This document shows, piece after piece, positions 12,540 to 25,225 of a stretch of DNA of 64,000 nt. Position 1 is the first letter of the stretch. Each line of letters opens with the position of its first letter. The notes under the pieces are model-generated. The model was not told the DNA's origin. It made no database searches and saw only the letters and a list, made by a program, of their open reading frames with translations. The DNA comes from Climacteris rufus. Its lineage: Eukaryota; Chordata; Aves; Passeriformes; Climacteridae. The position numbers and the translations under genes were made by a program. The stretch is taken from contig VZRZ01000388.1 in the NCBI GenBank assembly GCA_013398175.1, positions 124,001-188,000 of the forward strand. Reading direction: 5' to 3'.

Positions 12540-12690
12540 CTTATATAATTAGATTACATTTATATAACCTCCCTTCTCGCAATATCTCAATGCTTCATCT
12601 TCTTTTAAAGTCTTCAATTTTACAGGAACCCAGTGAGGTAAAAAATTACTAACCATCTATTTTACAGCTGGGAGGCCAAAGAAAAAGAAT
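12540..12690 (+). repeat. MIR-like ancient SINE core
   Basis: The stretch CCCAGTGAGGTAAAAAATTA, then CATCTATTTTACAGCTGGGA and a purine-rich tail follows the order of the MIR family's 3' half (CCCTRTGAGGTAGGTA, then CCATTTTACAGATGRGGAAA). Birds retain few MIR copies and this one is degraded. Similarity is by eye over about 65 bases (12625-12690), so a chance match is possible. Confidence 0.4.
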
Positions 12691-15275
12691 GGACAGGGGC
12701 TGCATTCACATCGGCTCATGTAACTTTACTTCATTACCATAAATATTTCATCCACTGGTGCCTCTGGAAGCTAGATCTTCCAGTCTTGTATAAATAGTGC
12801 TCTGAATTGGTAAGTGGCACAATCTTAAAGCTAGGTGTCATAGCAGTTGCAAAACCAAAGGTTTGTACTGACAGCAAGTGGTCTGACTATGGCCCTAAAA
12901 AGTTTGTCCGTGGTCATGTTGAGTTTGAAGCAGAACAGAAAGTTGCCATTGGATGACTCCCAAGTCCTGCAGGTCAGGCAGGAAAGATCTGAGGAAAGCA
13001 GGATTTCTGAAAATAATCCATTACTGTAATCCTGTTTAGGCAAGTCAGAGGAAAGCACAATGCCCTTACCTAGCTTTGTAATGTCCTACAGGGTCTTCTG
13101 GCAGAGGTTCACAAATCCACTTTGCCCTGGGATTCCTTTTTCCCAAGAGCCACTGAGCTCCCTCTGCTCCCTGTGACTTTTTTTTTCTTCCCTATTTGGA
13201 GACCAAGAGCCTCATTTTCAATTCAAGTGAAGATGATTATAATTGATGTGAATTATGCAAAGCCTTTTGTTGCATTCTCCATTCTGGCACATTCAAAGCC
13301 TTGGATCTGAAACACCACTCCATATTGCTGTTCCAGGTCTGAATCTGTAGAGCAATCCTATTTCTAGTTTCAGAAATCTTTGTTGGGTTGATCATACTAG
13401 TAAATATGACTAATATGAATATAAGTCACTACATTTAAATTTGAGTCACTGGATGAATACCATCAGATGAAACTGTCCTTTAGTTAGTCCTTTGCAACCA
13501 TAAATAACTCTGATGGGAGCATAACAAAGGCCCTTTGTGTTACTGCAAAGTGGAGCCAAAAATGTTCTTGAAGCAAAGTTTGTTTTCAATATAATTACAT
13601 ACAGCTCATACATAAAACAGCTTGTTGTGCTGAAGCCAAAATTGTAGTCCTTTAGATACTATGAACATCCTCGTCTATATTAACAATAGAAAAAATGTAT
13701 GGCAAGACCATTTATATTTCACAGGTTCCTATTTGATATATTACTTCTTGTCTGAGGACACAGTCCTGCAAGAATTTTACTGCTGGCACAAATGTCTGCC
13801 TGTACAAACAGTCTTGTAGCACTGGGAGTTCAGTAAGTGAATTCAGGGCTGTTTTGCCTGTTACTGATCCTGACTGAAGACATAAAAATTGTCAGAAAAT
13901 GTAGCAAATGTATTTTAAAACACTGCAGAAAAAGTTGAAACCAAGCACTTAAGTTTTTATTTTTTTAATATTTTGTGTCCTAAGATGCATTCAGGATCTT
14001 CAATCAAATCTTAGATGGTTTAGATTTTACTTTAGAAAACAGAGTAAGTTCTTAGCAATCTCTATCAGCTGAAGCATCCTGTCAGGTCCATTCTGAGACT
14101 CTTCCACAATTAAATAATCATCCTGAAGTTGGCATGATGGAAACAATTTTGGATCCCCCAAGTTCTGGGGGAGTACTAGACAATATTCACTACAAGAAAG
14201 TACCATAATTCAGCTAGGAAATTTAGTTCCTTAGTCATTTGTCCTCACAACCTTTTGTTCCACAGTATAGTGACTACAGAGCCAATGCCAATAATATCCT
14301 AATTCTCCATTGAGTTCACTCTTGTATTTCAGCATTTAATATCTTTCTTTTTGAGAGTGCTAGTGGAAAACAAATTATGATAATCCACAGTTCTGTCTCA
14401 TTCCTCACTAGCATATGTTTCTCTGCCATTGCAACATCTGGGTTTGTATGGTTCCAGGAAGAATCACTTTTTACAGACATAATTGTCCCTGTATAGAAAT
14501 TTATAGCACCTATTGTGACCCATCCCATCTTCACCATTACTCCTACCAAAAGGACAGAAGAGATGTATACCCAATAGCTATGCCACAGTGAGAGGTGGAA
14601 GAAAGTGAAGGACAAAGGTAGCTGGAATACTTCATATAAATGCCACCCTTCTCTGCTGGGGACAGGTCAAAACCCTGGAGGCCTTCGATCAACACAGTCA
14701 AGATTTGTGCAGAGCACAGTTTACTTTGCTAAGAAAACATGAACCAGGTGCAACCATTGGAAAATTTCTCTTACTGTCAGAAAAAGTGCCTTTCCATCTC
14801 AGTTTCTGATTTTTTTTTTCCAAGAAGCAAAATATAGTTCTGACCTGACACAACCTACACAACAGGAGCAATATGTAGCTAATATTCCCACCAGCAGGCT
14901 AAGAATCACATCATCACAGATACACAGTACTTTGATTTGTCTCTTTCACTTTCTTGCACTACTCTGGGAAAGAAAAGTATTCTTACAAGTATGCGACTTT
15001 ACTGTGGCATAGCCTGGCACCTCACCAGGGTAGAGCTTACATTTGAGCACCACCCGGCTCACCTCTGTCAGAGAAGCAGCTTGTAATAGGGCACAGTGAC
15101 TGTACAAGAGCTCTACAGTACATTACAGAAGTAGCTTTGCCTCCTCCACTACTTCACTTGCATCTGCTCACCCTGCATACTCTACTCACTCTACTGGGAG
15201 CAACAACTGGGAGCAGTGAAGACAGCACAAAACCATATTGCATTTCACACACACATAAGTAGGTCAGACAGTCTT
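12691..15275. other. Intergenic, nothing recognised
   Basis: No gene, RNA gene or repeat family is recognised on either strand. Open frames reach about 100 codons on the - strand at 14316-14615 but lack any family signature. Confidence 0.55.
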
Positions 15276-15280
15276 GTCCT

Positions 15281-16411
15281 TGTCGTGGTTTGAGACGTTT
15301 GGGGGTCTAGCTTTTTGGGTGTGGTAGGGGCCAAAAGATGGCTCCTGTAAGGAGCTTCCAGAAGCTCCCACAGCTGTCCAGTCAGGGCCTATCTCTGATG
15401 GCTCCTGGAAGATTGATGTGCTGTTTTCCACAGTTGGGCCAATTAGGAAGGACAGAAACGCCTCTGTGACAGTATAGTTAAGAAGCAATCTCTGTAGTAC
15501 GTTGTGCGCGCCATGTAACCCTGTAGTCATGTGGGTAGTAGATTAGGCAGGGGAGAAGGAGTACAGCAAATAACTAGGAAAAACAACTGAAACACCAGAT
15601 ATGAAAGCCAGCAAATGATGCCAGTCTGCCAAAGAAGAGAAGCNNNNNNNNNNNNNNNNNNNNNNNNNNNNNNNNNNNNNNNNNNNNNNNNNNNNNNNNN
15701 NNNNNNNNNNNNNNNNNNNNNNNNNNNNNNNNNNNNNNNNNNNNNNNNNNNNNNNNNNNNNNNNNNNNNNNNNNNNNNNNNNNNNNNNNNNNNNNNNNNN
15801 NNNNNNNNNNNNNNNNNNNNNNNNNNNNNNNNNNNNNNNNNNNNNNNNNNNNNNNNNNNNNNNNNNNNNNNNNNNNNNNNNNNNNNNNNNNNNNNNNNNN
15901 NNNNNNNNNNNNNNNNNNNNNNNNNNNNNNNNNNNNNNNNNNNNNNNNNNNNNNNNNNNNNNNNNNNNNNNNNNNNNNNNNNNNNNNNNNNNNNNNNNNN
16001 NNNNNNNNNNNNNNNNNNNNNNNNNNNNNNNNNNNNNNNNNNNNNNNNNNNNNNNNNNNNNNNNNNNNNNNNNNNNNNNNNNNNNNNNNNNNNNAAAAAC
16101 CCCTCCCCGGGTTCCCCTTAGGATCTGGGAGGAGAGAGAGGGCTGTGAAGCTTTTGGGAAAGGGGGGGCGGAATGGGAGGATGGCAGAGAAAAGAATGTT
16201 TGGGAGATGTTCCTTTGTTTTTGCTCGCTCCTTTTACTCTGTAATAAATTCACTTTATCATTTAAAAGCTCTGACCTTGTCTCAGCCTGATTTTGCTCCT
16301 CTGCCAGCATTTCTTATCATGGGTTTAGTAACACAGTTCAATTCGGAAGGGAGAAAAAAAAAGCAGTCTTAGTGGGGCCTTAGCCGTTTTGGCCGGGGCT
16401 AAACCACTACA
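15281..16411 (+). mobile_element. Solo LTR of an avian endogenous retrovirus (family A), with internal assembly gap
   Basis: The element begins TGTCGTGGTTTGAGAC and ends GGGGCTAAACCACTACA, so its ends are TG...CA with a 12-base inverted terminal repeat differing at two positions. The flanks are GTCCT (15276-15280) and GTCCC (16412-16416), a five-base target-site duplication with one mismatch, the size expected for ERVL-type integration. A polyadenylation signal AATAAA at 16244-16249 sets the + orientation and leaves a U5 of about 160 bases. U3 is interrupted by 451 N, so the true length is unknown. No internal retroviral genes flank it, so it is a solo LTR. The two open frames that cross the gap are not genes. 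Confidence 0.8.
15644..16094. other. Assembly gap (451 N) inside LTR
   Basis: A run of N inside the LTR, flanked by GAGAAGC on the left and AAAAACCCCTCCCCGGG on the right. The non-round length suggests an estimated gap size. It sits in a repeated, locally GC-rich element, a usual cause of assembly failure. Confidence 0.98.
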
Positions 16412-16440
16412 GTCCCAAATAAGAATCTACTTAGACACAC

Positions 16441-16662
16441 CCTGAAAATCGTAGGTTGGAAAAGACCTTTAAGGTCATCAAGTCCATCTGTTAACCCAGT
16501 ACTGCCAAGCCCAACACTAAACCATGTACCTGGTGCCACATCTACACATCTTGCCAAGATTTCCAGGGATTGTGATTCAGCCACTTCCCTGGGCAGCCTG
16601 TTCCAATGCTTGACAACCCTTTCAATAAAGAAACTTTTTCGTAATATCCATCTAAACTTCAT
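16441..16662 (-). mobile_element. CR1 LINE 3' fragment, antisense
   Basis: The + strand reads GGTTGGAAAAGACCTTTAAG then GTCATCAAGTCCATCTG, the complement of a CR1 3' end. On the - strand the end of ORF2 is readable: RVVKHWNRLPREVAESQSLE, the standard CR1 C-terminal segment. It is 5' truncated near 16662. It starts only about 25 bases after the family A LTR; I cannot tell from this which inserted first. Confidence 0.88.
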
Positions 16663-19600
16663 ATCATCATATTGTCATATCAACAATGACAACACAAAAT
16701 TGTGACACGAGGCATAAAATAAATCCCTCACTGGCTTGGAGGTTTCTGGGTTTGATAAAAATAAGCAAAACTCTAGAATGCATTTTTCAGTGGCACTCAC
16801 AGACAGAAGCTAGAAAGAAGCAAGATAATAGAATATGTATTATCTAGGCATATCCAACCTAAAATTTAAAAACAGCCTGTTCATTACCTTGCAGAAAGCT
16901 AAACTGTAAATTCTAAAACAAAATAAGTGAATAAGTATGCAAAACGCAAGGTCCCTACCCATGACAGAGAATATGCATGGAAAGTATAACTTTGCCTGTT
17001 CCAAGGTAAGAAACTTCAGAATGGAACAGATTCTTTTACTAGTATGAATTAAATAGAGCTCATCATCAAAAAGAAGACTTGCTCCAAGGATCAGGATGTA
17101 TTTTACATTTACTGCTAAATGTCTGGAAATAAAATAGTTAAATGATGGGACATCTAAGCCATTTCAAATTGGCTTCTAAATTGCAGTGACAAAAATACCT
17201 CTTCAAATGAGAGCCAGAGGGAAACACAAATCCAGCCATATGGAGTGTTCTGTTCTAAGGAACGAAAGTTCCCTATACACAATTCAAATCTGTGTCACAA
17301 ATAAAGGCTGGCAGATAAGGGATCCAGGAGAGAAGAACCTGCAAAATAGCCTTTTTAAATTTCAAATTCCAGCAGAAAACAAAACAGAGTAAATTTTGAC
17401 TCTTGAACTGTTAAACAATGGGGAGAGTCTACCAAAGCAGAACTACCTGCAGCAAACTTCAAGGTAATGCTGCACTTCATCACAACACACTGTGACTCTC
17501 CATATATCTCTGTAAATTGGTAGCATGCTGGCAATCTGGGTCCTAATTCTGCCTTTAAGCGCTATCTGCCCGCAGTTCAGTAAAACTTCAGAATTTAATA
17601 ATGAAAATAGTTAACCAACTACACTAGGCACCTAATGGGAAAAATTAGAAAAGCTGACCTGAAATTTTTACTACAAAACATGTAGTATTTAGACAATCTG
17701 GTGCTCACTGAAGAGTAATCCTAGTGATAAAACTAAACCCATGTGTTTTACTTGGTTTCCTAACATAGAGCCATAAAGAATATTCTCCATCAGCTAAGTT
17801 CCCAGTGAATGAGTCTCTGATGTCTGGGCAATTGCAGCATTTTGATGAAATTGTTGGCACAATAATTATCTTCCATCCAGCCTGTTTCAGGAAACAATTT
17901 AGAGGGACCCTGTTGTTCAGCAACTGCTAAAATAGCAGCAAATCAGTCACAAAAGAACTAAGCCACTGAGTGTGGGGCAATCGCTGAACTGTAGTGTCCC
18001 ATGAGACCTCTTCAAGTGTGGGAAATGGCTCAGAGGTATGGGATTGATTTGAATGCACAACAGCATGTGTGACTGTGTGCAGGCATTCACACACACACGT
18101 GAACATCTGTTTTTAACAAACCCAGCAGTGAAGAGAATCTCTGCAGATGCAGACAAATAAGTAAAAAAAACCAGCAAGACACAGTCAGTGAAAGAAAAGC
18201 AGGAACATGACCCTGAATATAATCAAAGCAGATTTTGAGCTGTCTATGTTGAAAAAGGCTTGGAACTGAAAAAACAGAAATCTGTGCCTGTTACTTGAGT
18301 TCAAGTATACTCATAGAAATATACTCAACCTCTCTAAAAGCCCTGAACTGCATAATAAAATACCTTGCTGCATCTTCATTTCCTTCTTTCAGTGGAAATA
18401 TCCTTCAATACTTGCCAAACCATGAAATATTTATGCCAAAATGGTGAAACAAGATTTAGGCAGAAAATCTGAGAAGCTGTACAGGAAGCGAAACTAGAAT
18501 CAGAAGATTATCTGGAATGTATCTGTAACTAGTTTAATTTCTGGGATTTGGGTGTATGCTTTTGAAATTGGAATAAGGAATGTCTTCATCTTCTCCATTT
18601 ATGAAAGTTGCATAATACTATGTCTGTACTTTATGTTTATAGAAAAACATTGATAAAATTAGGTTGTAACTCAGTTTTGATTGAACCAGATCTTGCTACT
18701 TTCTGTAGCGGCCAAACTGCTACCTCCAATGTGACGTTTTAGCCTTCTCCCTTACCTTGCCTACCAGGAAGGAAATGGAATGCACATACTGACAGTGGTA
18801 GTGAGACGAGTCGAAGTTGTTACTGACTGAAATAACTATATTGGAAAAGAAACTATACCACATATATACTACAAATGAATTACTACATTTTCTTGATTTC
18901 CTTTAAAAGCAAACAAACAAACAGTTGAAAATAAGAAAGAAGTCATTCAGCAATTTAACAAATATAGTACACTGTATTTCAGAGTATCTGTGCTGCTCCA
19001 GACACCACTTTGAATAAGGTCCAAAACTATGTACATGTTGAATACTGGAATATACTCAAAATATTACTTTTTTTGTGTAATTGCAAGAGCTTATAGAAGT
19101 TTTATATTATGCCCCTTTCATAATGATGACTCCATATTGGAATCAAAATGTCTCATGGGAACTGGGAATTGTAACTAGAAATCCCTAGAAATCCCAAGAA
19201 ATAATCCTGCAAGTCGCAGAGCTAATTGCAAAATGGAAGAAAAGGGAAGCAAAAAGCCTGCAGAAATGAGTTGAGCGAAGACGAAGGCAGAAAACCTATT
19301 GCTTTTATTTAAATGTTAGCAATTTCTGAAGGAAGACGACAATAAAATGAAGTACCTCCACCTCCATGATGTAGACACTCAGAAGCAATTGGGAACATAA
19401 CCTGGAACTGTTAATACATTATAGGGTCACCATTTCAATTCAATTTTGTCATACACCAAAAATATTTTAAGCCAAATTACACTGTCTGAGAAAAATGTAG
19501 TAGGGAAAACATACTTTTTCAATCCAAAAGTGTAGTTAGATTTTAATTGGAGCACTCAAAAAAGGGCAAGTGACAAGAATACAAATGATGGAGATAGACA

Positions 19601-20870
19601 GCAAAGAAGAAAACAGGAACCAAATTAGGAAGAGAAGAAAAGCTGGGAAAGTAGAACAGAAGGAAGGAGTGAAATAAACTATTTACCTCTTGCTGCAGTC
19701 TCTGAAAGCTTTTCTGATCCATGTCTCTTTTACCCTTACCATGACCTCCCCAATGATTTCTGTGTTTCACAACTGTAGAGATGCAACATCATGAAAATGC
19801 ATTTGCATCACAGAGTATCCTGCATTTTTTCAACCTTCATTTTTCTGGACTTGCTTCACTCTCCATCATTGACTACATAGTGTGCTAAAGTTATTTAGCG
19901 TGCATTTCTGAGCCATCAGTCTATCTCCAACAAATTCATAACCACAGACTCCCACCCAGCAGTCTCCTGCTCCCCTACAACTTCACCTTCCATTTCCCTA
20001 CAGGCTGCAGCTGCCGAGTTCATAGGTGGTAAAACGTATTCAGGTGTCTAAACTGGAGAAACTGCTCTTTCACGGCAGTAGAAGATCTAATTAAAAACAG
20101 TCCCTAGACTCTATTTAAGCACCAATTCATGCCTCTTGGGCTCCAAAACCCTTTTGTCTCCTACACTGAAGACAAAATAGCTCCCATTACTTCTTTGCAC
20201 TTTTCAAGTCACAGTACACCAGCAAAACAAATATGAAACTGCTGGGTATTTCACAAAGAAAAGGTTTTTACTATTTAAAATATTCAAAAATTTTCATTTT
20301 CAAAATGAAATAAAAATATTTTCCTCTGACTTTTGAGAAAGAAAAGAAACAAAAAGCACAAAAACTATTTTCTTTGCATTTCTCTGTAGTGTCACTGAAA
20401 CATCTTTTTTATCCAGTCAAAATGAGGAAGAAATTTTAACAAATAAAAAAAAAAAGTCTTTGGGTTTTTTAAAATATTTTCATACCAAATCAGCTGGCTT
20501 TTCCTACCAGCCCAACGGAATGAAGGGGCTGGGCTTCCCACCAAGGCCCTGGCCTGAGGGGGAGAAACATGTCTCAAGTTGTCCAAAGTACAAAAGTCCA
20601 GCTCAGCTGGTATGAGGAAGATATGCAGTTAATCTGATGGGAACTTCTTAGTAGACGGTAGGATGGGAAATGAAATAGAATTAAATGTAGATAAAGAGCA
20701 TATTTCCTACTACTTAAGAAAAATGCAGGGATTGGCAACCTGTGTGGAAGCCCAGCCAGAGCAGCTGTTTTGAACACCAGAGGGGAAAAGGAAGGTACAG
20801 ATATCATGTGGTCCTAAAAGAGACGCAACAAAAAGAAAACTAAATAAACTTCCATGGTTTTTTTATTTTT
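16663..20870. other. Intergenic, nothing recognised
   Basis: AT-rich DNA with no gene, RNA gene or known repeat visible. A short CA run occurs near 18090-18100. Open frames are under 80 codons and have no recognisable similarity. Confidence 0.55.
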
Positions 20871-21069
20871 AACAACCAGAGTAGTGAGGCACTGGAATAG
20901 GTTTTCCAGAGAAGTTGTGGATTCCCCATCCCTTTAAATGTTCAATGCAGGGTTGGATGGGACTTCAAGAAATGTAGTCTAGCGGAAGGTGTCTGTGTCT
21001 ATGGCAGAGGGAGGTTGGAACTTGATGGTCTTGAAGGTTCCTTCCAACCCAAACCATTCTACAACTGTG
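20871..21069 (+). mobile_element. CR1 LINE 3' end, sense
   Basis: The sequence follows the CR1 3' end in order: GAGGCACTGGAATAGG, GAGAAGTTGTGGATTCCC, GGGTTGGATGGGACTTC, TAGTCTAGCGGAAGGTGTC, and TTCCTTCCAACCCAAACCAT before a short tail. It is 5' truncated, with point changes and small deletions, and codes for nothing intact. It is the only CR1 in the window that I place clearly on the + strand. Confidence 0.9.
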
Positions 21070-24000
21070 TTACAAAATTAATGTTTCATCCAAGGTAAGG
21101 AAGACAACAGTTAATAAGGGCTAATTGCTGTTCATCCTGTATCCATTTCAGCTCAAATAAAAGTGTAATCATTCTTTAAAGAATACACAGTCAGTGGCAT
21201 GGTATTCAAATAGTTATGACTGGCTCTCAAAATGTAATAGGAATAGCAGCTCAGATTATCTGATTATCTGATAATCAAAGGCATTTGCTCCGAAAGAAGC
21301 TCAGACAGGGTAATAACAGCCAGGTAACATCAGTGTTCAGCAAATTGTCAAACAGTATTATCTACACAAGTCAGAGAAGATTAAAGCTGGAAAGATCTTC
21401 AGGTACCTGTCCAAGCACCGTGAAAAGACTGTGCGGCAAACAAGTACATCCACTGTGATCCTTCTGTGTCTTCATTACTCAGACCTAAGAAAAAACCTGA
21501 CTAGAGCCTGGTGTGTACATGATACTGACTCTTACTCCAGCTTCAGCAAATGCAGCTGCTGGAAGACAACTTGAATTCCTGCTCTCACATCTTTTCAATG
21601 GTGCCACTTTTCATCCCCGACATCTTCTTCGTTCCGGTCTTCTTGCTATGCCTTCAGCTTATGTCTTAGTTGCCTGGATCACTCTTTTTGGCAGCACTGA
21701 TGAGAGTCTAAAACAGGCAGAGTAAAACAATGCTTTTGAACAGCTCAGTGCTTGTAAAAGCCAAATCTTGAAGTCACATCACTAGAGAGGGTCTGTTCTA
21801 ACAACAATGCTGTAAATGAAAGTCAAAGCAGAAACAGAAGATGTGTTTTTTAACTTGGCTTTTTTCCCCCACTTTTCCTCTTCGTGTGTGCATCTCTTAA
21901 CTTATCATTGAGGAGGCAATTTCAGACTTTTACTACAAAGGTAATAACATAAATTCTAACTACTTCTTCATCCAAAAAGAATGGTTATCAACATCCTTAA
22001 TACCACTTACAAGGCTACCAAATACAACAGTTTCTGTTATTATAAAATACAAAAGAAAATTAACAGCAACAACTGCAGCTACGGAGAAAGGAGGTAAGAA
22101 ATGTGGTTAAAATCTCTCTCAACTCCTTTCCCTGCTTCTTTACTTTGTGGCTAATAAAGGTTTAAATTTCTGGGGTTTGGGGTTTTTTTGTTTTTTTTTA
22201 ACGTGGGGGTGCTTGTTGACAGATGTTTGGGTATCTCTGAATTGCCAGACTTTAACTACTTAATATCTGCCGTGGGTCATATAAATAAATACCTTTGACC
22301 CTCATTTGTTCCAGTAAAACATTCTTAAATTTTCTAATTAATACAGGATGCCACTATCATGTCTCCATCCCCCAGAGGTGACTCTATAAACACTGTGCCA
22401 TTGTTTCATCATTGTTTTCTTCATCCTAGTTTCTTTTACTCTCACTGCTTAACTGCCATTCCTTGGGTTACCCCCTCCCACCCCCTTCCTGTTCTTATTG
22501 ACTTAGAAGCCCCAAGCATCTCTGCTCTCCCTAGGCAAGAAGCTGCTTCTATCCTGATATCCTTTACTGAAGTGAGAGGCAGTCCTTTATGATAAAACTC
22601 AGAGTCTTTACTTTTAATTATATAAATCTGAGACAACATAACATGAGGGCCTTTTCATAGCTCATACATTGTTCATACTCTTGCCTTCAAGATTCTGGTT
22701 TACAGCTAATGTATAAATTGTTACACTGCAGCTCTACTCCTCCTTTCTGGCCTCAGCAGCCACTGCAGCATTTCCAACCCTTTTCACAGCACCACTTTAC
22801 ATTGTCTTTTGAGTAGACACTTTCCTTGGAAAGACTATGTATGCCAGGCTCCCCAGCATCCATCCTCTCTCAATTTGTCATTCCTTATCACAGATTGTAG
22901 CCAAATATCGAGCAAAGCACTTCACCCAGTATTGAAACTGCAGAAGGTAAATAAGTTAGACACAAAGAAACATCTTCCTGTCACAAAGAAAACTCTGAGG
23001 TATAATCTTACTTAACAGGATGGAGGAATCTCTGTTGTTGGACACTTCAGGAAAGAGATGGCAGCGGCTTCTGGCTGGAGCAAGTTATCTGCAGTGGATT
23101 ATTCTGGGAGAATGGATGTTCTGCCTGATCCATTGAGGTCCTTCCCAGAGTTCCTGATCTTGTAATAAAAGTAGCAATATCTGAATTCTGTTAAAGCAGC
23201 CACTCAAAAGCTGTGGTGAAATTGAATTAGAGCCAAGCTCCTGGCAATTGTTTAACAAAAGAAGTATGTTGCCACCACCTACGGCCCTATTGCATGTTGC
23301 CCTTATAATACCAATCTTTTCCCGGATCCCATCCCCTGCTTCATAGTGCCTGCTATGACTGCAAACATGTCAATAGAAATAGCATGAATCTGCCTGCTCT
23401 TTGCCTGAAACAAACAAGTAGACTACTTGGAATGGATATTTTTTCAAGTCAGTGAAATAATTCAGAGTAGTAAAGTTAAGTACATAAAATATTAATGTAA
23501 TTATGATGAAGATTTGAGGGACTGTGGAGACTCACACTTAAATAATTGTAATAAGGAATTACAAATCAACTGCATTGAAGGTAAACTTTCAATGAATATA
23601 ATGACTGAAGCTTCTGAATTTGCACAAAACAAAAACAGGGTCCTTCAGTAAAAAATAATTTTCATTGCCATATAAAATAGATTTAGCAGCATTCAGATTT
23701 CTCAGGAAAATTCCAAAAGCAATTTGTGAAATTAAAATGAACAGTGCTAAACAAAAGCACCAAATGGAAAGTCTCCTGTTACTAATGAGATCACCAGCAA
23801 AACATCCATTCCCAGAAAGAAATTATCAGTATCTCACTGGAACAAAGGTAAACAAAAGATGAGGTGATAGAAATTCTTCGTTCAAGATGTTCAACTCCCC
23901 TGACATATCCAATGAAATAAGAATACAATGCAGCTGACTTGAATTTGTTGCAATTGGTGAAGTTCTTCAGTTGGTCCATTTCTGTCAGCAGATGGATTCA

Positions 24001-25157
24001 AAACTTTGACTGAAAACTATCAAAATGTAGAACAGGTTAAAGTCCATCAATTCTTAGAGAAAATAGGAAGCCACTACAAAAATGCAGTTGTTAATTACAG
24101 AAGAAACAGTGAAATTTTAAATAAGCAGAAACAGAGTGATTAATGCAATGCATAAATGAGCTTTCTATGTTGGTAAACAAACAAGGAATTACCAAGCAAA
24201 ACAAACAGGGCCATCTTTCAGTATTCAACAAATAAACAATTATATAATTAACACAAAATATATATAAAAATAAAATATATAATGACAAAATTAGTAAAAA
24301 ACCAAACTGTATACTACCAAACTGGATCCTGTAAACAGTGTAAAGAGAAAGTAATAGAATTTAACAGCTATTGATAGTATCAATCAACAATTGTTTTTGT
24401 TAGTCTTATTTTTCTATAGTTACAGTTATGACAATCTGAATAAAAGGAATAAACATACAGAATACAGCTTTGATGCAATTAAATGTAAAGGATTTGCCAC
24501 GGTATGATGACAAGAAATTACCAACAGGAACTTGAATAGCAACTCTGAATTCTTTAGATCTTGCATCAACAGCAAAGGATGTTAAGATGTGTTTGTCATA
24601 TGATATAATTCTAGGAATAAAGACTGGCTGGAAAAGGTGTCAGCTGGTAATTAATGACAAGAACATGACAAATATTTAATAAAAGCTATTCCTATGGATG
24701 ACCAGTTTCTCTGCAAAAGGAAACAAGACCACGGTCATAAAGTAAATATACAATACCATAATAAAAATTGGTTTCTTTTATGTATGCTGTATTATGTAGA
24801 AAGCAAACTGGTGATTGTTAGAATATGTAATAACTTAGAGAGTCATTAGGTTTCATTTCAGCAGTGTCAGGTATGGAGCAAATTTACTAAACAGATGCTG
24901 AAAGTAAACCCTGATAATATGAGAAGCAGAGCCTAAGCTAGAAACACTGGAGTGACAGTCTCACAGTCCACTGCTGGGTATCTGAGAAAACAAGGCTTAC
25001 ACAATCACCACTCATTACTCTGTGTCCCTGACTCTCCACAACTAATAATACTTAAATGTGCTGGCCAATTCTTTGACTTGTATTGCAAAATAATTCATAC
25101 TGGCTGAGTCTAAGTGATGAAGAATCCAAAGGTAAATTAATTTTAACCATTTGAGTC
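21070..25157. other. Intergenic, nothing firmly recognised
   Basis: No gene or RNA gene is visible. Around 23030-23165 the wording GGTCCTTCCCAGAGTTCCTGA faintly recalls a CR1 3' end, but it is too weak to call. A very AT-rich stretch lies at 24230-24300. Confidence 0.5.
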
Positions 25158-25225
25158 ACAAAATTATTTGGTTTGGATTAGACCTCAAGAGGTTATCTGG
25201 TTCAGCCGATGAACTGCCAAAGGGT
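25158..25225 (-). mobile_element. Short CR1 3'-end scrap, antisense
   Basis: GGTTTGGATTAGACCTCAAG followed by AGGTTATCTGGTTCAGCC resembles the complement of the last 50-60 bases of a CR1 element (GGTTGGAAAAGACCTCAAGA, then TCATCTGGTCCAACC). It is short and diverged, so confidence is moderate. Confidence 0.5.

Noticed and set aside
15543..16310. Long open frames across the first gap, both strands
   Set aside because: Most of their length is N read as unknown residues. The real sequence on either side is LTR DNA with poly(A) signal and U5.
23030..23165. Possible CR1 3' end on the + strand
   Set aside because: Only one short phrase (GGTCCTTCCCAGAGTTCC) resembles CR1. The surrounding order does not match well enough to call.
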